A stretch of DNA of 64,000 nt from JBEKYD01 sp052148435 (GTDB lineage: Bacteria; Acidobacteriota; Terriglobia; Bryobacterales; Bryobacteraceae). This document shows, one piece after another, positions 50,489-59,977 of the stretch. Where the stretch lies: the NCBI GenBank assembly GCA_052148435.1, contig JBKQIF010000151.1, forward strand, positions 1-64,000, given 5' to 3'. The translations under genes and the position numbers were made by a program. The stretch's first letter is position 1. The number at the start of each line of letters is the position of its first letter. Below the pieces are notes generated by a model, which searched no databases, was not told where the DNA came from, and was given only the letters and a program-made list of their open reading frames with translations.

Positions 50489-52108
50489 CTACGGTACCCA
50501 TTGCGGCTCGACGTACGCCAGGAACATGGTAATCAAGGCGACCAGCAAGGTCAGCAGAAGGCTGTGGCTGAGTGCGAACCGGAATAACTTTCCCTCGTCG
50601 GACGACGGCAGGCCGGCGCCGGTGGCCGCCACGGCGATGCTCTGCAGGCTGATCATCTTTGCCATCATGCCCCCATTGGAGTTGGCGGCGGCCATCAGTA
50701 TCGGGTTTAGGCCGAGGCGCGTGGCCGTGACCACCTGGAGATTGCCAAAAAGAGCGTTGGCGGACGTATTCGAGCCCGTCAAGAACCCGCCCAGCCCTCC
50801 GAGCACGGCGCTAAAGAAGGGGAAAAGCGCGCCGGTCGTGGCGAACACGAGGCCGAGCGTAGCCGTGGCCCCGGAATAGTTCATGACAAACGCCAGCGCG
50901 AGAACCGCGGCGATGGTGACTTCAGCCAAAAAAACCTGCTTGGCCGTTGCCAAGAGAAGCCTGACGAATCTGGCTGGCGACAAGCCCAGCAAAGCCGCCG
51001 AAAGCACTGCCGAGAGTACGCCTGCCGTGCCCGCGGCGCCCAGCCAGTCGAATCGGTAGATCGCCGGGTAAGAAGTCGGGGCTGGGACGACAGGGGGCAT
51101 TTCCGTCACCATCAGGTGCAGCCCGGGCCAGGGGAACGCTATCGAAACCTTGTTCAACTGCGTCTTGAACGCGCCCCACAGGATGACCATGATCACCAGA
51201 ATCAAGTAAGGACTCCAGGCCCAGAACACCGCGCCTGGCCGATGGCGCTTGGTGGCTGTCCGGATCGAGTGGTCGCCTTCCATCACGAAATGGTCCTTGG
51301 GCTTCCAAACAAGCAGCAGGATGACGAGCCCCACAAGGGTTACCAGCGCACTTCCCATACTCGCGAGATAAGGACCGGCATAGTAGGCGATCAGGAACTG
51401 CACGCCGCCCCAGAGTACGCCGCAGACGAGTGCCGCCGGCAGCACGCCCGCCAGGGCCTTCCGGCCACCCATTACCAGAATGATGTACGCAGGCAGCAAC
51501 AGGGAGGCCGGCAGGCATATCAGTCCCACGGCGCCGCTGAGGCTGTTGATCGGCAGGTTGGTCACGGCGCTCAAAGTGATCACGGGAATCCCGATGGAAC
51601 CGAAGGTCACCGGCACCGTGTTCGCCAGCAAACACAGGCTCGCCGCGTAGAATGGCGAAAATCCGAGTCCGATCAGCATAGTGGCCGCTACCGCCACGGG
51701 CGTCCCAAACCCCGCGGCGCTTTCCAGAAAGGCGCCGAAACAGAAGGCGATCAGCAAGGCCTGCAAGCGGCGGTCCTGGGTGAGGGAGCCAAGCGAATCC
51801 TTGATGATTTCGAACTTCCCGGATTCCACCGCGACGCGGTACAGCAGGATGGCGCTGAAAATAATCCAGCCGATTGGGAACAGGCCGAAGGCCGCCCCAT
51901 AGCCAACTGAACCCGCCACCAGTCCCACTGGCATGCGGTAGACGAACAGTGCCACCACAACGGCGGCGCCGAGCCCGGCGACGGATGCCTTCCAGGCTGG
52001 GAGTCGTTTGATCCCGAGCAGGTAAAGCATCGCAAAGGCAGGAAGAGCGGCCATGATCGCGGACAGTGCAAGATTGCCCGCAAGAGGGGTGTAGTTCTGG
52101 GTCCACAT
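50489..52108 (-). CDS. L-lactate permease family transporter (LctP), copy 1
   Basis: Integral membrane protein of 539 residues with about 14 hydrophobic segments, starting MWTQNYTPLAGNLALS. Family motifs are GAFLESAAGFGTPVAVAA near residue 125, MNYSGATATLGLVFATTG near 409, and FLTGSNTSANALFGNLQV near 440. LctP/LldP proteins import lactate or glycolate with protons. It converges on the RpiB gene and diverges from a second lactate permease gene 103 bp away. Confidence 0.92.
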   Translation of the reverse strand: MWTQNYTPLAGNLALSAIMAALPAFAMLYLLGIKRLPAWKASVAGLGAAVVVALFVYRMPVGLVAGSVGYGAAFGLFPIGWIIFSAILLYRVAVESGKFEIIKDSLGSLTQDRRLQALLIAFCFGAFLESAAGFGTPVAVAATMLIGLGFSPFYAASLCLLANTVPVTFGSIGIPVITLSAVTNLPINSLSGAVGLICLPASLLLPAYIILVMGGRKALAGVLPAALVCGVLWGGVQFLIAYYAGPYLASMGSALVTLVGLVILLLVWKPKDHFVMEGDHSIRTATKRHRPGAVFWAWSPYLILVIMVILWGAFKTQLNKVSIAFPWPGLHLMVTEMPPVVPAPTSYPAIYRFDWLGAAGTAGVLSAVLSAALLGLSPARFVRLLLATAKQVFLAEVTIAAVLALAFVMNYSGATATLGLVFATTGALFPFFSAVLGGLGGFLTGSNTSANALFGNLQVVTATRLGLNPILMAAANSNGGMMAKMISLQSIAVAATGAGLPSSDEGKLFRFALSHSLLLTLLVALITMFLAYVEPQWVP

Positions 52109-52211
52109 ATCCGGTTAACCTCTGATAGGGTAAGCGGCAATGCTGTGTCAAGTCAAAGCGGCTCGAAATGAGCTAGCGAAGGGCGTCGATTCAATTGCAT
52201 ACTAGCTAGAT

Positions 52212-53864
52212 ATGTGGCAACAAAACTATACGCCGGTCGCGAACAGCCTGCCGCTCTCGGCGCTGGTGGCGGCCATTCCCATTTTTGTGTTGCTGGTTCT
52301 GCTGGGCGTGGCCCGCAAGCCCGCCTGGATGGCCGCGCTGGTGGGGCTGGGCACGGCCGCGCTGGTGGCCGCGGGAGTCTACGGCATGCCTTTGGGAAAG
52401 CTCTTCGCCGCCGTCACCTACGGCGCGGCGTTCGGCCTGTTGCCGATCGGCTGGGTGGTCTTCGCCGCCATCCTGCTTTACCGCGTGACGCTCGAGAGCG
52501 GCAAGTTCGATTTGCTCAAGGATTCCATCGGCCACATCACCGAAGACGCGCGTCTGCAAGCGCTGCTGATCGCCTTCGCGTTTGGCGCGTTCATCGAAGG
52601 CGCCACGGGATTCGGTACGCCGGTGGCGGTGGCCGCCGCCATGCTGGTGGGTCTGGGATTCGTGCCGTTCTACGCCGCCGCCATTTGCCTTCTGGCCAAT
52701 ACCGCGGGGGTGGCCTTTGGCGCCATCGGAATTCCGATCGCCACCCTGGCGGTCACCACCGGCCTGCCCCTCGATCGGCTCAGCGCCGCGGTGGCCCGCA
52801 TCTGCACGCCCGCCTCTTTGGCTGTCCCGGCCTACCTGATCCTGGTGATGTACGGCCGCAAGGCCCTGCGCGGCGTGCTTCCCGCCGTGGCGGTTTGCGG
52901 TATTGCTTACACCGTCGCGCAGTTGCTGGTTTCGAATTCCGTCGTGGCGCCGCTCACCGGGGTTCTGGCCGGTATAACCGCGCTGGTCTCGCTGGTGGTG
53001 CTGCTTCGCGTGTGGAAGCCGCGCGATAGCGGGTCGGACTGGAGCACGCTCAAGGCCGCCGGCCCAGGCCAGGCTGGGGGGGCCCCAGCGCCGCGCGCCT
53101 CGCATACAGCCGGCGAGATGGCGCACGCCTGGGCGCCATACGCGCTGCTGGTGGTCTGCGTGCTCCTGTGGGGCTACAAACCTCTCCAAGCCCAATTCAA
53201 CCGCGTGAGCATCGTGGTTAACTGGCCCGGTCTGCACAACACCATCGAGCGCATGCCGCCGGTAGTTGCCAAGCCTTCGCTCTACGCCGCTTCCTACAAC
53301 TTCAACTGGCTGGCGAACTCGGGCACGGGGTGCCTGTTGGCGGCCATCCTGGGCGCCATAGTGGCCGGCTTGAAGCCCCGCCAATTCGCGCGCACGGTGA
53401 GCCACACGGCGAAGCAACTGGCGCTGGCGGAACTCACGCTGGCGGCGGTGCTGGGGCTCGCATTTGTGATGAACTACTCGGGCGCCACCGCCACGCTCGG
53501 CCTCGCCTTTGCCACCACCGGCGTCCTGTTCCCGTTCTTCAGCGCGCTGCTCGGCTGGGTGGGCGTCTTCCTCACCGGCAGCGACACTTCCGCCAACGCC
53601 CTGTTCGGCACCCTGCAAGTCGTGACCGCCAGCAAGCTGGGGATGAACCCGGTGTTGATGGCCGCCGCCAATTCAGCCGGTGGGGTGATGGGCAAAATGA
53701 TCAGCCTGACCAGCATCGCGGTGGCCGCCGCCGCCACCTCCATGAAGCGCGAGGAGGAATACCTGTTGTTCCGTTTCACCCTGAAGCACAGCGTGCTGCT
53801 GGCCTCCATCATCGGCCTGACCGTGATGTTCATCGCCTATGTGGCGCCGGGCTGGGCGCCGTAG
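52212..53864 (+). CDS. L-lactate permease family transporter (LctP), copy 2
   Basis: Paralogue of 550 residues (MWQQNYTPVANSLPLS) with the same motifs: GAFIEGATGFGTPVAVAA near 125, MNYSGATATLGLAFATTG and FLTGSDTSANALFGTLQV. Residues near 280-300 hold an Ala/Pro/Gly-rich cytoplasmic insert (GPGQAGGAPAPRASHTAG) not present in the divergent copy. It is followed by a 2-hydroxyacid dehydrogenase gene, consistent with a 2-hydroxyacid theme. Confidence 0.92.
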   Translation: MWQQNYTPVANSLPLSALVAAIPIFVLLVLLGVARKPAWMAALVGLGTAALVAAGVYGMPLGKLFAAVTYGAAFGLLPIGWVVFAAILLYRVTLESGKFDLLKDSIGHITEDARLQALLIAFAFGAFIEGATGFGTPVAVAAAMLVGLGFVPFYAAAICLLANTAGVAFGAIGIPIATLAVTTGLPLDRLSAAVARICTPASLAVPAYLILVMYGRKALRGVLPAVAVCGIAYTVAQLLVSNSVVAPLTGVLAGITALVSLVVLLRVWKPRDSGSDWSTLKAAGPGQAGGAPAPRASHTAGEMAHAWAPYALLVVCVLLWGYKPLQAQFNRVSIVVNWPGLHNTIERMPPVVAKPSLYAASYNFNWLANSGTGCLLAAILGAIVAGLKPRQFARTVSHTAKQLALAELTLAAVLGLAFVMNYSGATATLGLAFATTGVLFPFFSALLGWVGVFLTGSDTSANALFGTLQVVTASKLGMNPVLMAAANSAGGVMGKMISLTSIAVAAAATSMKREEEYLLFRFTLKHSVLLASIIGLTVMFIAYVAPGWAP

Positions 53865-53987
53865 CGGCTCCTTCGTACTGCTGTGGGGATGGCACCCTTT
53901 AATACAAAAACCAATACAAAAACGCGTCCGGGCTGCGCCGATCGGGAGTAGAATACTTCAGCAGGACCCCGATTGGAGGAAGAACTC

Positions 53988-54998
53988 ATGAGACGACTCC
54001 TGCTTTCGTTACTGCTTATAAGCTGCGCCCTGCCGGCGCAGACCAAGAAGGTTATTGCCAACCTCCCGCCGGACATGGTGAAGGAACTGGCGACGACTGC
54101 TCCAAACGTGAAGATCGTGGCGGCCCGCGGCGCCGATCTCGCCAAGGAAATCGTGGATGCCGACGCCATGGTCGGCGTCCAGTTGACACCCGAGTTATTC
54201 AAACTGGCCAAGCAGTTGAAGTGGCTTCACATCTCGAGCGCGGGCGTTGAACCCCACGGCGGCCAGGTCGGTCTTTTCCCCGCATTAATCGATAGCGACG
54301 TAGTGGTGACCAACGCCAAGAACGTCTACGGCCCGCAGATCGCCGATCACGCGTTTGCGTTCCTGCTGGCATTGACGCGCAGGTTGAACGTGACGATTCC
54401 CCGGCAGCATCTCGAAGAATGGCCTCCGGGACGGAGCGGAATGTTCGAGTTGAATGGCAAGACAGCCGTCATCATCGGTGTCGGTGGAATCGGCAGCCAG
54501 ATCGCACAGCGGGCGAACGGCTTCGGCATGAAGGTCATCGGCGTCGATATCCGCGATATTCCAACGGGCAACACGGTGCAGCGCGTCGTGCCCCCGGACA
54601 TGCTCGATTCGGTGCTGCCCGAGGCTAATGTCGTCTTCATCTCGGTTCCGCACACCAAGAAGAGCGAGGGAATGATGGGCCCCCACGAATTCGACCTGAT
54701 GAAACAAGGCTCGTATTTCATCGCCATGTCGCGCGGGGCGATCTATAGCCACGCAGGGCTGGTCAAGGCGCTCGACAGCGGGCGGTTGGCCGGAGCGGGC
54801 CTGGATGTGACCGACCCTGAGCCGCTGCCCAAGGGCGACCCCCTCTGGAAGTTTCCGAACGTCGTGATCACGCCCCACAGTTCCGGGGGATCCGACAACT
54901 TACAGGCGCGCCTGGACCACATCGTGGGAGAGAACATCAGGCGGTTCGGCGCCGGACTTCCATTGCTCAACGTGGTGGATAAAAAAGAGGGTTTTTAG
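53988..54998 (+). CDS. D-2-hydroxyacid dehydrogenase family protein with signal peptide
   Basis: Protein of 336 residues from the ATG at 53988 behind a GGAGGAAG ribosome site. It begins with a typical Sec signal (MRRLLLSLLLISCALPAQ). The NAD-binding fold carries GVGGIG at 164-169, and the catalytic trio Arg249 (MSRGAI), Glu278 (DPEPLP) and His297 (ITPHSSGG) is present. Enzymes of this family interconvert 2-oxo and 2-hydroxy acids in the cytoplasm, so the export signal is unexpected: free NAD(H) is scarce in the periplasm. The neighbouring lactate permeases suggest the substrate class. Confidence 0.85.
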   Translation: MRRLLLSLLLISCALPAQTKKVIANLPPDMVKELATTAPNVKIVAARGADLAKEIVDADAMVGVQLTPELFKLAKQLKWLHISSAGVEPHGGQVGLFPALIDSDVVVTNAKNVYGPQIADHAFAFLLALTRRLNVTIPRQHLEEWPPGRSGMFELNGKTAVIIGVGGIGSQIAQRANGFGMKVIGVDIRDIPTGNTVQRVVPPDMLDSVLPEANVVFISVPHTKKSEGMMGPHEFDLMKQGSYFIAMSRGAIYSHAGLVKALDSGRLAGAGLDVTDPEPLPKGDPLWKFPNVVITPHSSGGSDNLQARLDHIVGENIRRFGAGLPLLNVVDKKEGF

Positions 54999-55010
54999 GT
55001 CCTCTTCACT

Positions 55011-55087
55011 TCTTCCGCCGGCTGCCACAGGGCGCAGAAAGCGCCGAGTAGAGACTCGACGCGGCACGCACGAGTGCGTGCGCCACT
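55011..55087 (-). repeat. Double-hairpin repeat, copy with covarying stem
   Basis: On the minus strand this holds GCACGCA with TGCGTGC (loop CTCG), one C, then a 9-bp stem GCGTCGAGT with ACTCGGCGC (one G-T pair, loop CTCT), followed by a third small stem GGCGC with GCGCC. Its inner end abuts the TAA of the gene at 55087. The second stem differs from the copies at 5066 and 5619 by compensatory changes. Confidence 0.8.
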
Positions 55088-55998
55088 TAAACAAAATCGA
55101 TGCGGAAGATAGCTCCGCTCGACGGGCTATCGCGGTCCTTCCAGCCAGGGTGCACGCCGGCGTCGCAACTGATAAGGGCTCCGTCGTGAAATTCCAGTCC
55201 GTGCGGGTCCGCGGAGCCGGGGAGAAACTCCGCGGTTTCGAGCACGCGGCCGGTTCCCGCGTCGTACTTGACCAAGGCGGGCCGGCCTTCGGCAAAGCTT
55301 TGGCTGTCGTTTCCGGTCACCTGCCAGATGGCGCCGTCCCGATCGAACGTCATGTCGTGCCACCGCGGCATTTCCGGTGGGTGGTGGATCGGGATCAGGA
55401 ACTCCGGCTCCCAGGTCTTGGGATCTACGCGCAGAAGCCCGGCGATCCGGTTCGCCACGATCCACAGCTTGCCTTCGTGCCACTGGGCCCCGTGACAGCC
55501 GCCCCCATCGTTTACGGGCCCGAGCGGAATCTGACGATGGCCGACGGTTTTGGAGTCCATATCCGTCTGGAAAAAGCCCTGTGGTTCCGTATTCGCACCC
55601 ATCCAGACGCACCCATCGCCGTAGGCCATTCCGCTGGTGTTCCGGGACTGGGTCGTCACCGTCTTCAGCAGCTTGCCATTCCAGTCGACAAGCCAGGCGG
55701 CTTCGTTCCGGTCTTTCGGCACCGGCTCGTTCCACAGGGCGGCCTGCTGGGCCGAAATCTTTTGCTGAGCGATCCACAAGCCTTCGGGTGCTACGGCAAG
55801 CCCGTTGGGGTACATGCCTGGCGACCGGAACAGCACGGTTGTCTTCACCTTACGATGAGGAACACCCACCGCGCCGCGTCGCCGTTCACCGGCGGCGGCC
55901 GCAGCGCCCGACTGGGACTCCCGGGCGAAAGCCGAGCGCGCGCCCAGCCACCCAACACCCAAACCGGCGCCGATAAACTCTCTTCTTTTGGTATCCAC
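55087..55998 (-). CDS. Tat-exported beta-propeller protein, SMP-30/strictosidine-synthase-like
   Basis: Protein of 303 residues with a twin-arginine leader (KRREFIGAGLGVGWLGA). The mature part has six or so blades of the lactonase/SMP-30-like type: NGLAVAPEGLWIAQQ near residue 65, SGMAYGDGCVWMGAN near 122, HGAQWHEGKLWIVAN near 168 and HDMTFDRDGAIWQVTGN near 214. The family includes gluconolactonases and ligand-binding propellers; the catalytic Glu/Asn/Asp set cannot be assigned with confidence. The stop codon touches a double-hairpin repeat. Confidence 0.75.
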   Translation of the reverse strand: MDTKRREFIGAGLGVGWLGARSAFARESQSGAAAAAGERRRGAVGVPHRKVKTTVLFRSPGMYPNGLAVAPEGLWIAQQKISAQQAALWNEPVPKDRNEAAWLVDWNGKLLKTVTTQSRNTSGMAYGDGCVWMGANTEPQGFFQTDMDSKTVGHRQIPLGPVNDGGGCHGAQWHEGKLWIVANRIAGLLRVDPKTWEPEFLIPIHHPPEMPRWHDMTFDRDGAIWQVTGNDSQSFAEGRPALVKYDAGTGRVLETAEFLPGSADPHGLEFHDGALISCDAGVHPGWKDRDSPSSGAIFRIDFV

Positions 55999-56353
55999 GT
56001 TTCATCTCCCCCCGCGGAGTCGAATCTTAACTCAGAATTTCCTCTTTGGCCCCCTGGCGGTGCCGATTATACATCCAACCGCCTCCATTGGAGCGTTTTT
56101 TTCATCCTTTCCCCGGGAAAGGCGACTGGGGAGGTCGATCTTGTTGAAAAATCTCGGATTTCAGATTGCTTTTGTCCTTGCTTTTGGCAACAGATCAGTA
56201 CACGATATCGTTAATTGGGTTGTTCAAAACAATTGGGTGGCCTAGAACCGAAATTCCGAATAAATCCCCAAACGGCAGCAAGCGGCTGTTGAGTACGGTC
56301 TGCAACCGTTTACCGTCGATCATGGGACACGGTGGAAGGAAGGTAGGTAGGAA
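55999..56353. other. Divergent upstream region of the TonB receptor gene
   Basis: 355 bp that must carry promoters for the propeller gene and the TonB receptor gene. CTTTCCCCGGGAAAG at about 56107 is a near-perfect palindrome and a possible operator. The stretch from 56150 is AT-richer than the surroundings. GGAAGGAAGGTAGG just before the receptor ATG serves as ribosome site. No coding frame is supported. Confidence 0.4.
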
Positions 56354-59300
56354 ATGTTACGACGGTTGAGCGTTCTTCTTCTCATTGCGTTACCTGTTTT
56401 CCGGCTCTGCGGGCAACAATTCGGTGAAATCACGGGGACAGTCACCGATGCCAGCGGCGCGATCATCGCGGGCACCCAGGTTAGGGTGACGAATGCCGCA
56501 ACACAACAAGCTCGTAGTGCGAACAGCAACGACTCGGGCGTTTATTCCATTCCTTATCTGGTGCCTGGCACTTATGCAGTCCGCGCCGAGAAATCCGGAT
56601 TCAAGGTGACCACGCAGTCGGAAGTGGAGGTACACGTCGGCGATGTGGCGCGTATCGATTTCCGGCTGGAACTCGGCGAGATCACCCAGCAGGTAGAGGT
56701 CACCGGCGGAGCGCCGCTGCTCAATACCGAATCGGTCGCGATCGGCAGCGTCATCGAATCGACGCAAATCGTGAATCTCCCCCTCAACGGGCGCGACTAT
56801 CTGAGTCTGGTGATGTTGAGCTCCAACGCGGTGGGGGAAATGACCGGCGGCGGGGGCGGGGGCTTGCAGGGCGGCGTGCGCTCCGCCACGGCGATTTCGG
56901 TGGCCGGGCAGCGCCTGGAATACAACCACTATACGCTCGATGGCGTGGAGAACACCGACCCCAACTGGAATTCCTACATCATCCATCCATCGGTGGATGC
57001 CATTCAGGAATTCAAGGTGCTGACGGGTGTTTACTCAGCCGAGTTCGGGCGGGGAGCCTCTCAGATCAACGTCAATACCTTGCCTGGGGCCAACGCCTAC
57101 CACCTGGCGGCTTTCGAGTTCTTGCGGAATAGCGATTTGGACGCCAAACAATGGGAGCTTATAGGCTCGAAGAATCCGTTCCGGCGCAACGATTACGGCT
57201 TCACGTTGTCGGGGCCGACCTCGATCCCGAAGGTATTCAATGCCAAGAACCGGCTCTTCTTCATGTCGAATTTCGAAGCGCTGGGCGACCGGACCACTTA
57301 CCAGGAGACTAATCCGGTAGCTACCGACCTGATGCGCGCCGGCAACTTCTCGCAAATCAGCCAGATCATTTACGATCCCCTGACGCGGGTCTACAACGCT
57401 TCGGGCGCGGGCACCGCCAGCCCGTTTCCGGGAAACATAATCCCCGGTTCGGAGATCAGCCCGCAAACGCTGGCACTGCTCAAGTACTACCCGAGCACGA
57501 CCATCCCCGGCGACACCCTGAACGCGCGCAATTACCATCGCAACGCACTGTCGCCCACCGACTCCACCCAGTTCAACCAGCGAATCGACTGGGTCGAGAA
57601 CGCCAAGTCGACCTGGTTCGGCCGCTTCAGTTGGGGCAACGATTTGCAAGAGGCCGCCGGGGCTTTTTACGGCGGAAACACGATTACCGGGACTATAGTT
57701 CGCCAGGGTGTGCTGGCCAACACGCGCATTCTGAGCGCCGCCATGGTGAACGAAGCCCGGTTCTCCTGGAATGAGTTTGAAAACAATCTGACCGGCGACT
57801 ACGCCAACACAACCAACGTGCAGGCCACGCTCGGGATCACTGGCCTGGCAGCTCCCAGCCCGTTGGCATACGGCATCCCGGCGATCGGCCTTGGGGAAGG
57901 CTTGACCAGCTACGGCGGGGTCACTCCATGGATTACCCGGGACAATAACTTCCAGGGGACCGATACCATCTCGATTCTCAAAGGCGACCACAGCATCAAA
58001 ATAGGAGGCGACCTTCGCCGCCAGCGCTACGACCAGTACGGTAACCAGAAGACCGATGGCGAATTCGATTTCGACGGCCAGTCCACCTGCAATCCGGCCA
58101 GTTGCGCATCGAGCGGATTCATCTTTGCCGATTTCATGGTCGGCCTGCCTTACCAGGCCTACCGTGCACTTGGCGAAGCCAACGCGATGATGCGCACCAC
58201 TTTCTTTGCGGGTTACGTCCAGGACGACTGGAAAGTCAGCCACCGGCTTACGCTGAACCTCGGTTTACGCTACGAAAACGAGCGCCCATGGGTGGACAAG
58301 TACAATGACATGATGAACATCCAGGTGTTTGACACGGGCGTGGGTCCGGCCGGGGCTTATCTGATTCCCGGCGCGGCGGCACCGGTCTTCACCAAACCGG
58401 GAACCGGGAGCTTCTACCCCAACAGCACGTGGGAATTTGGGCAAGGGCAGGCGACGCAAGTCAGCAACGCGATGGGGCGAGGCCTGGTCAACCCCAGCGA
58501 CCGCAATTGGGGGCCGCGCATCGGTCTGGCCTACAACCCGGCGCAACACTGGAGCGTGCGGGCCGGCGCCGGGATGTTCTACGTGCAGGATATCACCAAC
58601 ATCGTTTTCGATATGGCCCGTAACCTGGCTGCCAAAGACGGATACGTGATCCCTGTCAACAATCGGACTACCTATCTCTCTTCGCCGTGGGCTACGGAGT
58701 CGGGGAGTCCCAATTGCCCGGGTTTTGGCGGGGTGTGCCTGGCGGCGCCGCAGGTCCAGGCCACCGACCAGAACAACCGTACGCCGTATGTCGAGCAGTT
58801 TCTGTTGAACGTGCAGCGCGAATTGTCGCACCACATCGTGATGGAGGTCGGATACCTGGGGAATGAAGGACACCACCTGGACCGCTACCAGGTCCTCAAC
58901 CAGGCGATCCTTCCGAGCGGACCGAACGACCATAGCAGCACCGCGTCGCGCCGTCCCTGGCCGTTGTACGGCAATCTACAGGAAGTGGCGGGCGTGGACA
59001 ACTCCAACTACCACGCCCTCAATTGGAAACTGACGCAGACGCCGGTCAAGGGCCTCGCCTACACGGTTGCGTTCACCTGGTCGAAGGCCATCGACGAGGG
59101 CAGCGCGACGCGCACCAATTCCGGCGATACCCTTTGGCCGAATAACAGCTACACGCTGAACACCATGCGTGGGCTTTCGCAATTCGACGAGGGGCGGCGG
59201 TTTGTGGCTTCCTACGTGTATAACTTGCCGATCGGGCGAGGCACGGGTTTACTCGGGACCGGCGCTCCCGGCGCGATCCTGGGCGGCTGGCAGCTCGGAG

Positions 59301-59731
59301 GCATCCTCACGCTGACGGATGGCACGCCGGAACAGGGCTCAACGTTGGGCGATACCACCAACATCGGCAACCTAAATGATTACCCGGAGGTCACGGGAAT
59401 CAGTCCGGTCCCGGCGAACCGCTCCGCGAGTAATTATTTTAATGCGGCGGCGTTCAATTTCACCAGTCCGACCCTGTCCTATCTACCGGGTGATGAGGGA
59501 AGAAACGTGCTGATCACGCCGGGAGTCGCGAACTTCGATGCGTCGCTGGTGAAGCTCATCCATATCAAGGAGAGCCACGCGCTAACAGTCCGGTTTGAGG
59601 CCTTCAACTCAGTCAACCATCCCAACTGGAATGTACCGCCTAACGATCCGCGGTCTCCGTCCGTATTCGGCATCGTGACCAGCGCCAGGACCATGCGGCA
59701 ACTGCAAGTCGCGCTGAAGTATAGTTTCTGA
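56354..59731 (+). CDS. TonB-dependent receptor with N-terminal carboxypeptidase-regulatory-like domain
   Basis: Outer-membrane protein of 1125 residues (signal peptide at 1-22). Residues 25-110 are a carboxypeptidase-regulatory-like beta domain (EITGTVTDASGAIIAGTQV), then a plug domain (PLLNTESVAIGSVIES, VNLPLNGRDYLSLVML), then a large beta-barrel ending in the aromatic signal LKYSF. This Oar-like layout is abundant in Acidobacteria and is linked to uptake of plant-derived oligomers or peptides. The canonical TonB box is not obvious. The DUF1080 and MFS genes downstream point to a carbohydrate-uptake locus. Confidence 0.92.
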   Translation: MLRRLSVLLLIALPVFRLCGQQFGEITGTVTDASGAIIAGTQVRVTNAATQQARSANSNDSGVYSIPYLVPGTYAVRAEKSGFKVTTQSEVEVHVGDVARIDFRLELGEITQQVEVTGGAPLLNTESVAIGSVIESTQIVNLPLNGRDYLSLVMLSSNAVGEMTGGGGGGLQGGVRSATAISVAGQRLEYNHYTLDGVENTDPNWNSYIIHPSVDAIQEFKVLTGVYSAEFGRGASQINVNTLPGANAYHLAAFEFLRNSDLDAKQWELIGSKNPFRRNDYGFTLSGPTSIPKVFNAKNRLFFMSNFEALGDRTTYQETNPVATDLMRAGNFSQISQIIYDPLTRVYNASGAGTASPFPGNIIPGSEISPQTLALLKYYPSTTIPGDTLNARNYHRNALSPTDSTQFNQRIDWVENAKSTWFGRFSWGNDLQEAAGAFYGGNTITGTIVRQGVLANTRILSAAMVNEARFSWNEFENNLTGDYANTTNVQATLGITGLAAPSPLAYGIPAIGLGEGLTSYGGVTPWITRDNNFQGTDTISILKGDHSIKIGGDLRRQRYDQYGNQKTDGEFDFDGQSTCNPASCASSGFIFADFMVGLPYQAYRALGEANAMMRTTFFAGYVQDDWKVSHRLTLNLGLRYENERPWVDKYNDMMNIQVFDTGVGPAGAYLIPGAAAPVFTKPGTGSFYPNSTWEFGQGQATQVSNAMGRGLVNPSDRNWGPRIGLAYNPAQHWSVRAGAGMFYVQDITNIVFDMARNLAAKDGYVIPVNNRTTYLSSPWATESGSPNCPGFGGVCLAAPQVQATDQNNRTPYVEQFLLNVQRELSHHIVMEVGYLGNEGHHLDRYQVLNQAILPSGPNDHSSTASRRPWPLYGNLQEVAGVDNSNYHALNWKLTQTPVKGLAYTVAFTWSKAIDEGSATRTNSGDTLWPNNSYTLNTMRGLSQFDEGRRFVASYVYNLPIGRGTGLLGTGAPGAILGGWQLGGILTLTDGTPEQGSTLGDTTNIGNLNDYPEVTGISPVPANRSASNYFNAAAFNFTSPTLSYLPGDEGRNVLITPGVANFDASLVKLIHIKESHALTVRFEAFNSVNHPNWNVPPNDPRSPSVFGIVTSARTMRQLQVALKYSF

Positions 59732-59761
59732 CGGGCGGGGCGCGCGAATCGAAGAACTGGA

Positions 59762-59780
59762 GAGCCCTCCAAGAGGGCTC
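59762..59780 (+). terminator. Hairpin after the TonB receptor gene
   Basis: GAGCCCTC and GAGGGCTC form a perfect 8-bp stem with loop CAA, 31 bp beyond the receptor stop. No T run follows, so it may act as an RNA end-protecting structure or a weak terminator. Confidence 0.4.
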
Positions 59781-59977
59781 CTGATGCTGTATGGCAGCTA
59801 GCCAGGAGACTGCCGAAATCGGCCGTAAGTCCACCAAGCGCCGGATGCCGTGGTAAGGCGCGGCGCGCCCTTGCGAGTGTTGGCGGAGAGCGAAGATCGC
59901 ATCGTTTCCAAATTCGAGACGTACCCACTTGGCTGGGGGGACGTTTCAGACGGAGCAGTCTGGAAAGCAAGACATAT

